DNA of 64,000 nt from Oscarella lobularis (Eukaryota > Porifera > Homoscleromorpha > Homosclerophorida > Oscarellidae), in contig NC_089190.1 in assembly GCF_947507565.1 (NCBI RefSeq), positions 1,364,001-1,428,000 of the forward strand, given 5' to 3'. Position numbers and translations under genes: made by a program. The notes beneath the pieces are model-generated. The model saw only the letters and a program-made list of their open reading frames with translations, did not search any database and was not told the origin of the DNA. How positions within the stretch are numbered: position 1 is the stretch's first letter; each line of letters begins with the position of its first letter. Of this stretch, positions 37,728 to 47,829 are shown one piece after another.

Positions 37728-38913
37728 TTTATTACAGGAGAGACCCATTGGCTAGCCCCTATAAATTCGCTGTAATTTATTACAGGAGATACCCGTTAGC
37801 TAGCCTCTATATTTTCGCTGTAATTTATTACAGGAGAGACCCGTTGGCTAACCCCCTGTAATTTCGCTGTAGTTTATTACAGGAGAGACCCGTTGGCTAG
37901 CCTCCTGTAAATTCGCTGTAATTTATTACAGGAGATACCCGTTTGCTAACCCCCTGTAATTTCGCTGTAATTTATTACAGGAGAGACCCGTTGGCTAACC
38001 CCCGGTAATTTCGCTGTAATTTATTACAGAAGAGACCCGTTGGCTAGCCCCTGTAAATTCGCTGTAATTTATTACATGAGAGACCCGTTGGCTAGCCCCC
38101 TGTAACTTCGGCTTAATTTATTGCAGGAAAGACCCGTTGGCTAGCCCCTGTAAGTTCGCTGTAATTTATTACAGGAGAGACTTGTTTGCTAACCCTCTTT
38201 AATTTCGCTGTAATTTATTACAGGAGAGACCCGTTGGCTAACCTCCTGTAATTTTGCTGTAATTTATTACAGTAGAGACCCGTTGGCTAGCCCCTGTAAT
38301 TTCGCTGTAGTTTATTACAGGAGATACCCGTTGGCTAACCCCCTGTAAATTCGCTGTAATTTATTACAGGAGATACCCGATGGCTAACCTCCTGTAAATT
38401 CGCTGTAATTTATTACAGGAGAGACCCGTTTACTAACCCCCTGTAAATTCGCTGTAATTTATTACAGGAGAGACCCGTTGGCTAGCCCCTGTAATTTCGC
38501 TGTAGTTTATTACAGGAGTGACCCGTTGGCTAGCCTCTTTAATTTGGCTGTAATTTATTACAGGAGAGACCCGTTGGCTAACCCCCTGTAATTTCGCTGT
38601 AATTTATTACAGGAGACACCCGTTGGCTAGCCTCCTGTAATTTCGCTGTAGTTTATTACAAGAGAGACCCGTTTGCTAACCCCCTGTAATTTCGCTGTAG
38701 TTTATTACAAGAGAGACCCTTTGGCTAGCCCCTGTAATTTCGCTGTAATTTATTACAGGAGAGACCCTTCGGCTAGCCCCTGTACTTTCGCTGTAGTTTA
38801 TTACAGGAGAGACCCGTTGGCTAACCTCCTGTAATTTCGCTGTAGTTTATTACAGGAGAGACCCTTTGGCTAGCCCCTGTAATTTCGCTGTAATTTATTA
38901 CAGGAGAGACCCG
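37728..38913. repeat. 48/49-bp hairpin satellite, block 13
   Basis: About 24 units. Confidence 0.94.
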
Positions 38914-40051
38914 TTGGGCTCTCAACTTTATCTTCAATGCTTTAGAAACAGAGTTTAGGCCCGCAACTTTATCTTTAGCTCCTTAGAATCAAAGTTTAAG
39001 CCCTTAACTTTATCTTTAGGACCTTAGAATCAAAGTTTAGGCCCTCATCTTTATCTTCAGAACCTTAAAATCGAAGTTTATGCCCTCAACTTTATCTTCA
39101 GGGCCTTAGAATCAAAGTTTAGGCCCTCATCTTTATCTTCAGGGCCTTAGAATCGAAGTTTATGCCCTCAACTTTATCTTCAGGGCCTTAGAATCAAAGT
39201 TTAGGCCCTCAACTTTATCTTCAGGTCCTTAGAATCAGAGTTTAGGCCCTCAACTTTATCTTCAGGTCCTTAGAATCGGAGTTTAGGCCCTCAACTTTAT
39301 CTTCAGGTCCTTAGAATCGGAGTTTAGGCCCTCAACTTTATCTTCGGGCCCTTAGAATCAAAGTTTAGTCTCTCAACTTTATCTTCAGGTCCTTAGAATC
39401 AAAGTTTAGTCTCTCAACTTTATCTTCAGGGCCTTAGAATCAAAGTCTAGGCCCTCAACTTTATCTTCAGGTCCTTAGAATCAAAGTCTAGGCCCTCAAC
39501 TTTATCTTCAGGCCCTTAGAATAAAAGTTTAGGCCCTCAACTTTATCTTCAGGCTCTTATAATCAAAGTTTAGGCCATCAACTTTATCTTAGGTCCTTAG
39601 AATCAGAGTTTTGACCCTGAACTTTAACTTCAGACCGTTAGAATCAAAGTTTAGACCTTCAACTTTATCTTCAGGTTCTTAGAATCAGAGTTTTGGCCCT
39701 GAACTTTACTTCAGACCCTTAGAATCAAAGTTTGGGCCTTCAAATTTCTCTTCAGGGCCTTAGAATCAAAGTTTAGGCCTTCAACTTTATCTTCAGGGCC
39801 TTGGAATCAAAGTCTAGGCCCTCAACTTTATTTTCAGGGCCTTAGAATCAGAGTTTAGGCCCTCAACTTTATCTTCATGTCCTTAGAATCAAAATTTAGG
39901 CCCTCAACTTTATCTTCAGGCCCTTAGAATCAAAGTTTAGGTCCTCAACTTTATCTTCAGGACCTTAGAATCAAAGTTTAGGCCCTCAACTTTATCTTCA
40001 GGTCCTTGGAATGAAAGTTTAGGCTCTCAACTTTATCTTCAGGGCCTTAGC
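38914..40051. repeat. 41-bp satellite, block 14
   Basis: About 28 monomers; a long stretch repeats the order of variants of block 13. Confidence 0.95.
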
Positions 40052-40162
40052 TAGCCCGTGTAAGTTCGCTGTAATTTATTACAGGAGAAACCCGTTGGCT
40101 AACCCTCTGTAATTTCGCTGTAATTTATTACAGGAGATACCCGTTGGCTAACCCCGTGTAAT
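40052..40162. repeat. 48/49-bp hairpin satellite, block 14 (short)
   Basis: Third copy of the short block that opens each promoter-like module. Confidence 0.93.
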
Positions 40163-40425
40163 TTCGATGTATTTTTTGGGAGAATTTGTCCTGGGACAAT
40201 TTGTCCTGGGGACAATTTGTCCTAAAGACAATTTGTCCTGGGACAATTTGTTCTGGGGACAATTTATCCAGGGACAATTTGTCCTGGGGACAATTTATCC
40301 TGGGACAATTTGTCCTGGGGACAATTTGTCCTTGGTGAATTTGTCCTGGGGACAATTGGTCCTGGCACAATTTGTCCTTGGACAATTTGTCCTGGGACAA
40401 TTTGTCCTGGGACAATTTGTCCTGG
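40163..40425. repeat. GACAATTTGTC satellite, block 5
   Basis: Third copy of the array in front of the cassette, about 50 bp shorter than the other two by loss of internal units. Confidence 0.95.
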
Positions 40426-40697
40426 TCACAAATTGTCCCTCTTCCAATATTCGCGAAACCGCTCTGTACGTGTTGCCGTGCCATTCTATAGGCGTAGCAA
40501 TGTGAATCCGCGATTTTTAATAGTTTATTTATGACGTCACAATGTTAAACCGGTGAGGTCACGTGCTTATGTTAGCGCGCGCGTCTCGTTTCGAAGAAAC
40601 ACGGTTTCTGGCTCGTTCTCGACGATGCGAAGGTCCGAGCGACGTCAAAAGGTAAGTAGTAGATAGTTACGAAGCAGTTTAGAGCGTTCGTCGCCCG
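40426..40697 (+). promoter_or_regulatory. Promoter-like cassette copy 3 with CRE, E-box and first exon
   Basis: Nearly identical to cassette 1, with the CRE at 40,532-40,539, the E-box at 40,560-40,565, the nine-codon ATG exon at 40,625-40,651 and GTAAGT at 40,652. It is the last cassette before iRhom and points toward it, 2.1 kb upstream of the iRhom start codon. An AG at 42,746-42,747 could act as an acceptor in front of the iRhom start, so this cassette might supply iRhom's 5' exon, although the cassette ATG would then be out of frame with iRhom. This is inference. Confidence 0.55.
40625..40651 (+). CDS. Candidate nine-codon first exon in cassette 3
   Basis: Same nine codons as 25,338-25,364 with an intact donor. 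Preservation of ATG, frame and donor in both copies could be recent copying rather than selection. Confidence 0.3.
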
Positions 40698-42739
40698 CGG
40701 AGTACGTACACCGCCTGCCGGAATATATACACCGCCTGCCGGAATATATACACGCCTGCCGGAATATATACACCGCCTGCCGGCGGAGTACTTACACCGC
40801 CTGCTGGCGGAGTACGTACACCGCTTTCCGGAATATATACACCGCCTGCTGGCGGAGTACTTACACCGCCTGCTGGTGGAGTACGTGCACCGCCCGCCAG
40901 AATATCTACACCGCCTGCTGGCGGAGTACGTACACCGCCTGCGAGAATATATAAAACCGCCTGCCGGCGGAGTACGTACACCGCCTGCCAGAATATATAC
41001 ACCGCCTGGTGGAATATATTCACCGCCTGCCGGAATATCTACACCGCCTGCCGGAATACATACACCGCCTGCTGGCGGAGTACTTACACCGCCTGCCAGA
41101 ATATATACACCGCCTGCTGGCGGAGTAGGTACACCACTTGCCGGAATTTATACACCGCCTGCGGGCGGAGTACGTACACCGCTTGCCAGAATATATACAC
41201 CGCCTGCCGGAATATATACACCGCCTGCCGGAATATATACACCGCCTGCCGGCGGAGTACGTACACCGCCTGCCGGAATATATACACCGCCTGCCGGCGG
41301 AGTACGTACACCGCCTGCCGGAATATATACACCGCCTGTCGGCGGAGTACGTACACCGCCTGCCGGAATATATACACCGCCTGCCGGTGGAGTACGTACA
41401 CCGCTTGCCGGAATATATACACCGCCTGCCGGAATATATACACCGCCTGCCGGAATATATACACCGCCTGCGGGCGGATTACGTACAGCGCTTGCCGGAA
41501 TATATACACCGCCTGCCGGAATATATACACCGCCTGCCGGCGGAGTACGTAAACCGCTTGCCGGAATATATACACCGCCTACCGGCGGAGTACGTACACC
41601 GCTTGCCGGAATATATACACCGCCTGCCGGAATATATACACCGCCTGCCGGAATATATATACCGCCTGCCGGCGGAGTACGTACACCGCCTGCCGGAATA
41701 TATACACCGCCTGCCGGCGGAGTACGTACACCGCTTGCCGGAATATATACACCGCCTGCCGGCGGAGTACGTACACCGCCTGCCGGAATATATACACCGC
41801 CTGCCGGCGGAGTACGTACACCGCCTTCCGGAATATATACATCGCCTGCCGGAATATATACACCGCCTGCCGGCGGAGTACGTACACCGCCTGCCGGAAT
41901 ATATACACCGCCACCCGGCGGAGTACGTACACCGCCTGCCGGAATATATACACCGCCTGCCGGAATATATACACCGCCTGCGGGCGGAGTACGTACACCG
42001 CTTGCCGGAATATATACACCGCCTGCCGGAATATATACACCGCCTGCCGGCGGAGTACGTACACCGCCTGCCGGAATATATACACCGCCTGCCGGCGGAG
42101 TACGTACACCGCATGCCGGAATATATACACCGCCTGCCGGAATATATACACCGCCTGCCGGCGGAGTACGTACACCGCCTGCCGGAATATATACACCGCC
42201 TGCCGGCGGAGTACGTACACCGCCTGCCGGAATATATACACCGCCTGCGGGCGGAGTACGTACACCGCTTGCCAGAATATATACACCGCCTGCCGGCGGA
42301 GTACGTACACCGCTTGCCGGAATATATACACCGTCTGCCGGCGGAGTACGTACACCGCTTGCCGGAATATATACACTGCCTGCCTGAATATATACACCGC
42401 CTGCCGGAATATATACACCGCCTGCCTGCGGAGTACGTACACCGCCTGCCGGAATATATACACCGCTTGCCGGAATATATACACCGCCTGCCGGCGGAGT
42501 ACGTACACCGCCTGCCGGAATATATACACCGCCTGCCTGCGGAGTACGTACACCGTCTGCCGGAATATATACACCGCTTGCCGGAATATATACACCGCCT
42601 GCCGGCGGAGTACGTACACCGCCTGCCGGAATATATACACCGCCTGCCGGCGGAGTACGTACACCGCCTGCCGGAATATATACACCGCCTGTCGGAATAT
42701 ATACACCGTCTGCCGGAATATATACACCGTCTGCCGGAA
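40698..42739. repeat. 21/24-bp two-variant satellite array 5
   Basis: The longest array of this family, ending about 40 bp before the iRhom start codon. Its left quarter is diverged (CTGCTGGTGGAGTACGTGC and similar units), the rest homogeneous. The array's open frames run in frame into the iRhom coding exon on the plus strand, which is chance and not a fusion protein: the frame begins inside satellite units. Confidence 0.97.
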
Positions 42740-42778
42740 ATTCGAAGACTATTTGCGCGTGCGCGTCGAAGTTCGACC

Positions 42779-45419
42779 ATGTCGGGATTTTCTCGCACCG
42801 AGATCGACTTCTTTCGCAGCCAATTCCAACGATTCGACTCGCCTCGCAAGAACGAGCTGAACGTCGATCAAACGACGAACGCCGTGAACGCTTCGTGGCG
42901 AATCGCCGGCCTACCTCGCCAACCGACCGTCGACGAAGTACGCGCCGTATTCGACTACATTCAAAATGGCAACAAAGTCACAGTGAGCCAATTCGTATCG
43001 GTAAGAAAGCCGTCGATCGAAAGAAACGCGAAAAACCACCACGCCCTACCACGCCCCCTCTCTCCTCTAGCTTCTTCAAACGCTGAAGCGAAACGTCTCT
43101 TCGAGCGGACAAGCGGGCGACGGCGGCAACTGGAGATCGACATTGAAACGAGGCAGCGTTACGACGATGAAAAAAGTCGGCCGATTTTTCGGCTTGACGG
43201 ACGAGAGAGCGGAAGGAGCTCCAAGCAACATGCAATTGTGGGAATACAAGACCAAGGAGCGCGTCTCGGTAAGAAAAAAAATTTATATTTAACTAATTAA
43301 TAATTTTCTAATTATTAATTAAAGGAGAGCGGTATTGGGCCGAGTTTTAGACGAAGGCCGAGTCAGCGCGGGGCTTTTCGTATCGATGACGTCCAGCTTC
43401 AGATGATGGATCCCGCGTACGATAACAGACCGAGACGTTCGACGTCTCCAGATAGCAATTCGTCGTCTGACGAATATCATTCCGATGGCGAAGATATTAA
43501 GCCTCAATTGCCGCCGAAGAAAAAGAGGCAGCAACGTGGTATCCTAAAGTCTCGTCTCTTGTGGATGTTAATTAATAATTCGTTTGGTTTTTAGCTCAGA
43601 AGCCCCAGGCGGGCGCGTTGGCGTCGTCGTCGACTTCAGGCGAATTTATACGCGATCCCAATGAAGCGTTGGCCTACTATAGGCGACGCGTGAAGGAGGA
43701 AGCCGAGGAGGAGGCGAAGAAGGAGGAATGGTTCGGTTTCGATCAAGCAGGTACGGTACAGAGAGAAAGAGGAAGGAGTCGTTGAGGGAATAAAGAGGCT
43801 CTATCTTTATTTAGCTCTCTTGAGATCGGATTCGCATGACAATGATGCAAAGAAGAAGAAGGGAAAGGACGAAGTCGATACGTTCGTTCGAATGCAACTC
43901 GAATCGCTGCCTCAATTCTTTCCCATCTTCATCATTCTCATCAGCGTCGGTCAAGTCGTTGCCATGGGCGTCACCGCCTATTTGGGCGGATTTGCGCCGA
44001 TCGGTCTCGGCGTCGACGTGAAGAACGAAACGTTCTCGTCGCTCGTGCCGCCCTACACGGCCAATTACACGCACACCGTCGCGAAGAACATGTGGATCGG
44101 TCCCGACGGTCGCTATCTCATTCACGTCGGAGCGAAATTCACGCCGTGCATGCGAGAAGACTCGAAGATCTACGCGGGTTACGCGAGGAAGTTTGAAGAG
44201 GAAAGTGGAGAAGGTAAGCGTAGATTAGGAGAAGACGTTTCACAGCAAGGGTCCTCTTCACGTTCTGTGTCGCTATAGAAACCCCCCGTGCACCGAACCA
44301 TGCATCTATGCGTTTTTTTTCTCTAAATTTAGGTGGGTACGGATGCTGTATCATTGAACGCGAGAGCTATCGTGCGGGCGGCTACACGACGTCAGACCGA
44401 TGCAACAACGACTACAAGGGCACCTTTCAGATTGGCGAAAAATGCAGCGAATATATCCTGCGCACGGGCGACAACATTCTCATTGAATTTCGACCGTGCT
44501 GCGCGACAATCACCGGCGACTGTCTCCTGACCAGTCCAGACTTGTGCGAGTTCTACGAAGGGAAGTACCACGCCGACGCGGAAAGCTGCAAAGAGGTATA
44601 GATACTAATAAATAGATTATCTACATTCACTTTTCTCCCCCAAGGTCAATTGCCTGAGCGACGTTTGCGGCATGGGCGGACTGAAAGCGGACGTGAACAA
44701 TACGTATCAACCGGACAATCCGAATCAGTGGTGGCGTTTCATTACGCCGCTCGTCTTTCACTTGGGTTTCATTCATCTGACGCTCGTCGTCGTCTTTCAG
44801 CTCTTCGTCGGATGGAGCATCGAAAAGACGGCCGGTTGGCTTCGCGTCTTTTTGATCTATTTCATCAGCGGAATCGGCGGATACATAGTGAGAAATAGAG
44901 GGAGAGACTCAGAGAGAATTTACGTTATCTTTTTTTTGTCTATAGATTAGTGGGATTTTTATTCCGTACATGCCCGTGGCTGGCGCGTCGCCCGCCGCCT
45001 TCGGTCTTCTCGCCGTGCTCGTCATCGAGCTCTTTCAAACGTGGCAAATCGTCAAACGAAAAGCGTTCGAACTGATCAAGCTTTTCGTCATCGTCCTTCT
45101 CTTTCTCATGATCGGCACGCTGCCCTACGTCGACAATTTCGCCCAGCTCGGCGGCTTCTGCTTCGGCCTCGTCGCCGGCATCATTTTCCTGCCCTACATT
45201 ACGTTCGGTAAGTGGGACGCCCGACGCAAGAAGATACTCGTCATCATTGCCGTGCCCGCACTGTTCGTCATGTTCGTCATCTCGCTGGTCATTTTCTATC
45301 ACGTCCAGAATACGCAGACGTTCTGTCCGAACTGTAAGTACGTCAACTGCATACCGTACACGTCGACGATATGTGATGATGCGCTCGCCAGTCCGGATCC
45401 TGAAAACGTGCCTTTGTAG
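42779..45419 (+). CDS. RHBDF: Inactive rhomboid (iRhom) homolog
   Basis: Eight exons: 42779-43000, 43071-43268, 43325-43538, 43595-43750, 43815-44213, 44333-44595, 44645-44887, 44946-45419; 722 residues. iRhoms are ER/Golgi multi-pass proteins that escort ADAM17 and control EGFR-ligand traffic. Evidence is the cytosolic MKKVGRFFGLTDE motif, TM1 at about 298-318, and the cysteine-rich luminal iRhom homology domain with family landmarks (NMWIGPDGRYLIHVGAKFTP, YGCC, RPCC, DLCEFYEGKYH, SDVCGMGG) before the rhomboid core. The core keeps WWR and a Ser in GASPAAFG (residue 580), but the usual TM6 His is Gln (AQLGGF, residue 632), so no serine-protease dyad is possible. The first 80 residues resemble a degenerate EF-hand pair, not known to me in vertebrate iRhoms. 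The ATG lies just beyond a satellite array. Confidence 0.93.
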
Positions 45420-45485
45420 ATGGCTTTTGAATCTGTTTGTTTTTTGTTGTTATTTTTCATAGAGAGTCAGTCTGTTGAAGGATCC

Positions 45486-45553
45486 CCATATAAGGAGTAT
45501 ACGGGTCATTAGTCGTTGTCCATATAAGGAGTATACGGGTCATTAGCCGTTGT
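45486..45553 (+). promoter_or_regulatory. Tandem 34-bp repeat with two CArG boxes
   Basis: Two adjacent 34-bp copies (45,486-45,519 and 45,520-45,553) differing at one base. Each starts with CCATATAAGG, a perfect match to the SRF-binding CArG consensus CC(A/T)6GG. They sit between the iRhom stop and the decayed CSN4 copy, where a CSN4 promoter would be expected. SRF binding is inferred from the motif. Confidence 0.5.
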
Positions 45554-45577
45554 ATTCGATTTCCAACGGCCGAACCT

Positions 45578-46800
45578 GTGGAAAAGAAGCTCGCCGCCGC
45601 CGCGGACAAGGGCGTCGGTCACAAGGACATGGCCGAAAAGTATCGCGGCGTCCTCCGAAACATTCTCAAGTCGAAAACGAGCCTCGCCGAGGCGCTGAAA
45701 GCGTTCGCCGAAGCGATGGTGCAGGAAAACGTCTATCTCGTTGTCTCGCGCCCGATTCTCCAGGACTTCTGCGCCGGCCTGACGTCGATGCCGGACGCCG
45801 TCGCCAAAGAAGTCGCTCACTTCGCTCTCGAACGTCTCCAGCCGCGCGTATATCGAAGAACAGGCACGTGTTAGAACACGTGGAAGGCGAAATAATCAAT
45901 AATCGTTTATTATTTCAGGTCGCAACGCTTCCGCCAGCATCTTTCGAGCATCTACGAAAAGGAACAAGAGTGGCGCGAAGCGGCGAAAGTCCTCTCGGGA
46001 ATTCCCCTCAAAAACAATATCCAGTCGAATACAAAATGGAATTGTATCTCAAAATCGCTCGTCTCTATTCATCAAAGCGGCGCAACGCTACAGCGAGCTC
46101 TCCTACCGATCGGTCGTCCATCCGGACGAGCAGATCACCGCGCTCCACTGCGCTATACAGTACTCGCGTTGGCCGGGCAACGGCGTTCGCGCATGCAGAT
46201 GTATTTGGAGCGGATTATTCGCGGGCTGCAGTTTGCCGCATCAGAAGGCGTTGACGTCGGACGGGACGAGCATTTTGGATCGTGCCGGCGAGCAAGCTGT
46301 ATAATAATATTACGTTTGAGGAGCTGGGAAGGCTTCTGGAGATATTAGCGGAAAAGGTAGGTAGTAGAATTGATCTTATAATGACACTGTATTGTGAGTA
46401 TATACACATAAATGCCACATACTTTAGTTGGAAAAAAATAGGTGAAACTGAGCCAATTTTTAGTATGCACGTGCTAGCTTGGGGACCCCATAGTACAGTC
46501 AAGACAGTGGGCAAATTTAAATCATAGATAGTCTATATTTAGTATGGGAAACGTTAAGAAAAATCGCGTTTATTTTTATCGTTTTTTAGGCTGAGAGAGT
46601 TGCTTCACAGATGATAGCAGAAGGGCGAATGAATGGGATGATTGATCCGATTGATCGCATCGTGCAGTTTGAGGCGAAGGTGAGTCTTCCGACCGTGGGA
46701 CAAGCAGATACAGCGCCTGTGCCATTTAGTAAATGGCATTCTGGATAAAATTGAACAAGTCGCTCCCGATTGGACATCAAAAGCTTATTGCGGAGACTGA
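45578..46800 (+). pseudogene. COPS4: Decayed COP9 signalosome subunit 4 copy
   Basis: Segments matching CSN4 in order but in shifting frames: HKDMAEKYRGVLRNIL and EALKAFAEAMVQENV (45.60-45.73 kb), RQHLSSIYEKEQEWREAAKV (45.93), QYPVEYKMELYLKIARLY (46.02), AAQRYSELSYRSVVHPDEQI (46.08), MYLERIIRG (46.2), PHQKALTSDGTSILDRA (46.24), SKLYNNITFEELGRLLEI (46.3), [20 protein letters not shown] (46.61) and [15 protein letters not shown] (46.73). CSN4 is a PCI-domain scaffold of the deneddylase complex. Here the start codon reads GTG (45,578), at least six frameshifts separate segments, and several conserved stretches are missing, including about 55 residues after ARLY. Introns remain, so it arose by DNA duplication rather than retrocopying. 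One intron border reads GC instead of GT. Conserved residues in the remaining pieces suggest recent decay; an intact copy should exist elsewhere. Confidence 0.9.
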
Positions 46801-46980
46801 GAGCCCTGCAGTATCTCGTCGCTCGCTTTTAGATTCTCTGAGGAGAACGGTGGCTCATGGAAAAGAAGAAAGACTTTGCATGTCGAAAGAAGAATTCTTT
46901 TGCATGTTTATCGCATGATTAGTTGCATGAGTAGTTGCGTGTTTGCTCTTGTTCTCCAGGGTATGGAGACGAGAGCATAG

Positions 46981-47063
46981 TTTAGCCTTAGACGCGCGTC
47001 CATAAAAGCGCGCTAAGGCTGAACTGAACTGCGCGTGACGTAAAATGCACGTCATTTTACGTC
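46981..47063. repeat. Two adjacent perfect-stem hairpins
   Basis: The first (46,981-47,022) pairs TTTAGCCTTAG...CGCGC with GCGCGCTAAGGCTGAA. The second pairs GACGTAAAATG (47,037-47,047) with CATTTTACGTC (47,053-47,063) around a 5-base loop, an 11-bp perfect stem. Neither is followed by a T-run typical of a bacterial terminator, as expected in a eukaryote. Confidence 0.75.
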
Positions 47064-47167
47064 GCGTGCCATTTCCGCATGGAAAAGTAGGAGAAACTAT
47101 GGTCAAATTTTTATTGAGAATATCCCGGATGTACAAATAAAAAAAATTAAAAGTCCTCTCGCCTCCC

Positions 47168-47212
47168 CTTCCTCCTCCTCCTCCTCCTCCTCCTCCTCCT
47201 CCTCCTCCTCCT
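47168..47212. repeat. CTC trinucleotide microsatellite
   Basis: About 14 uninterrupted CTC repeats, flanked by C/T-rich sequence. Confidence 0.95.
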
Positions 47213-47284
47213 TCTTTGGTAGTCCCTGGGCCGTCGCTCCTGCGCTGCCGCTTGACTTCCTGGCCAAGCGGTGGGACTGAGACT

Positions 47285-47522
47285 GCAGTCCCCACAGTGA
47301 ACTTTAACCCAAGTCCACAGGGGGTAGGCACATTAACCTCCAGCCACCAAGGAGGGAGACTTTAACCCAAGTCCCCAGGGGAGAGCACATTAGCCTCCAG
47401 CCCACAAGGAGGGAGACTTTAACCCAAGTCACCAGGGTGAACTTTAACCCAAGTCCACAGGGGGACAGCTGATTAACCTCCGGCTGCCAGGGAGGGAGAC
47501 TTTAACCCAAGTCCCCAGGGTG
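47285..47522. repeat. Minisatellite with ACTTTAACCCAAGTC core
   Basis: The core ACTTTAACCCAAGTC recurs at least five times, each followed by a CAGGG tract and usually by CATTAACCTCCAGCC...AAGGAGGGAG; spacing is about 24-60 bp. Confidence 0.85.
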
Positions 47523-47829
47523 ATGTCTTCGTCTACGTCTTCTTCTTTCTGCATCTAAAAATCGTCAGATTGATCGATTCGTTGGGGAGAGGAGAGAACT
47601 GAAACGAAAATGAATTAGCGCATTGAATTCCAATCAAATTCATTGTCTTATTTACCTTGAAAGGTTGAAGGAACACCGTGGAGGAGGAGGGACTTGATCC
47701 ACGTGTTGATATCACTAAAAATGCCAATTTCAGCCAAAATTTGAGGTGTGAGGTCAATTTGGCACCGCGAGGTCAAACAGGCAACCAATACGCATCGTTC
47801 TATAAAGAAATTTCAGGAATTGTAGAGGT

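Noticed and set aside
4618-42739. CRISPR array or regular spaced repeats
   Set aside because: There are no variable spacers, no cas genes and the genome is eukaryotic; the units are contiguous satellites.
41138-43300. A 720-residue satellite-iRhom fusion protein
   Set aside because: The frame runs from satellite into iRhom exon 1 only because the array lacks stops, and past the exon 1 donor it reads intron. The iRhom ATG at 42,779 with canonical splicing is the better model.
43811-45302. Minus-strand frames opposite iRhom
   Set aside because: Acid- and Arg-rich shadows of the coding strand without splice or domain support.
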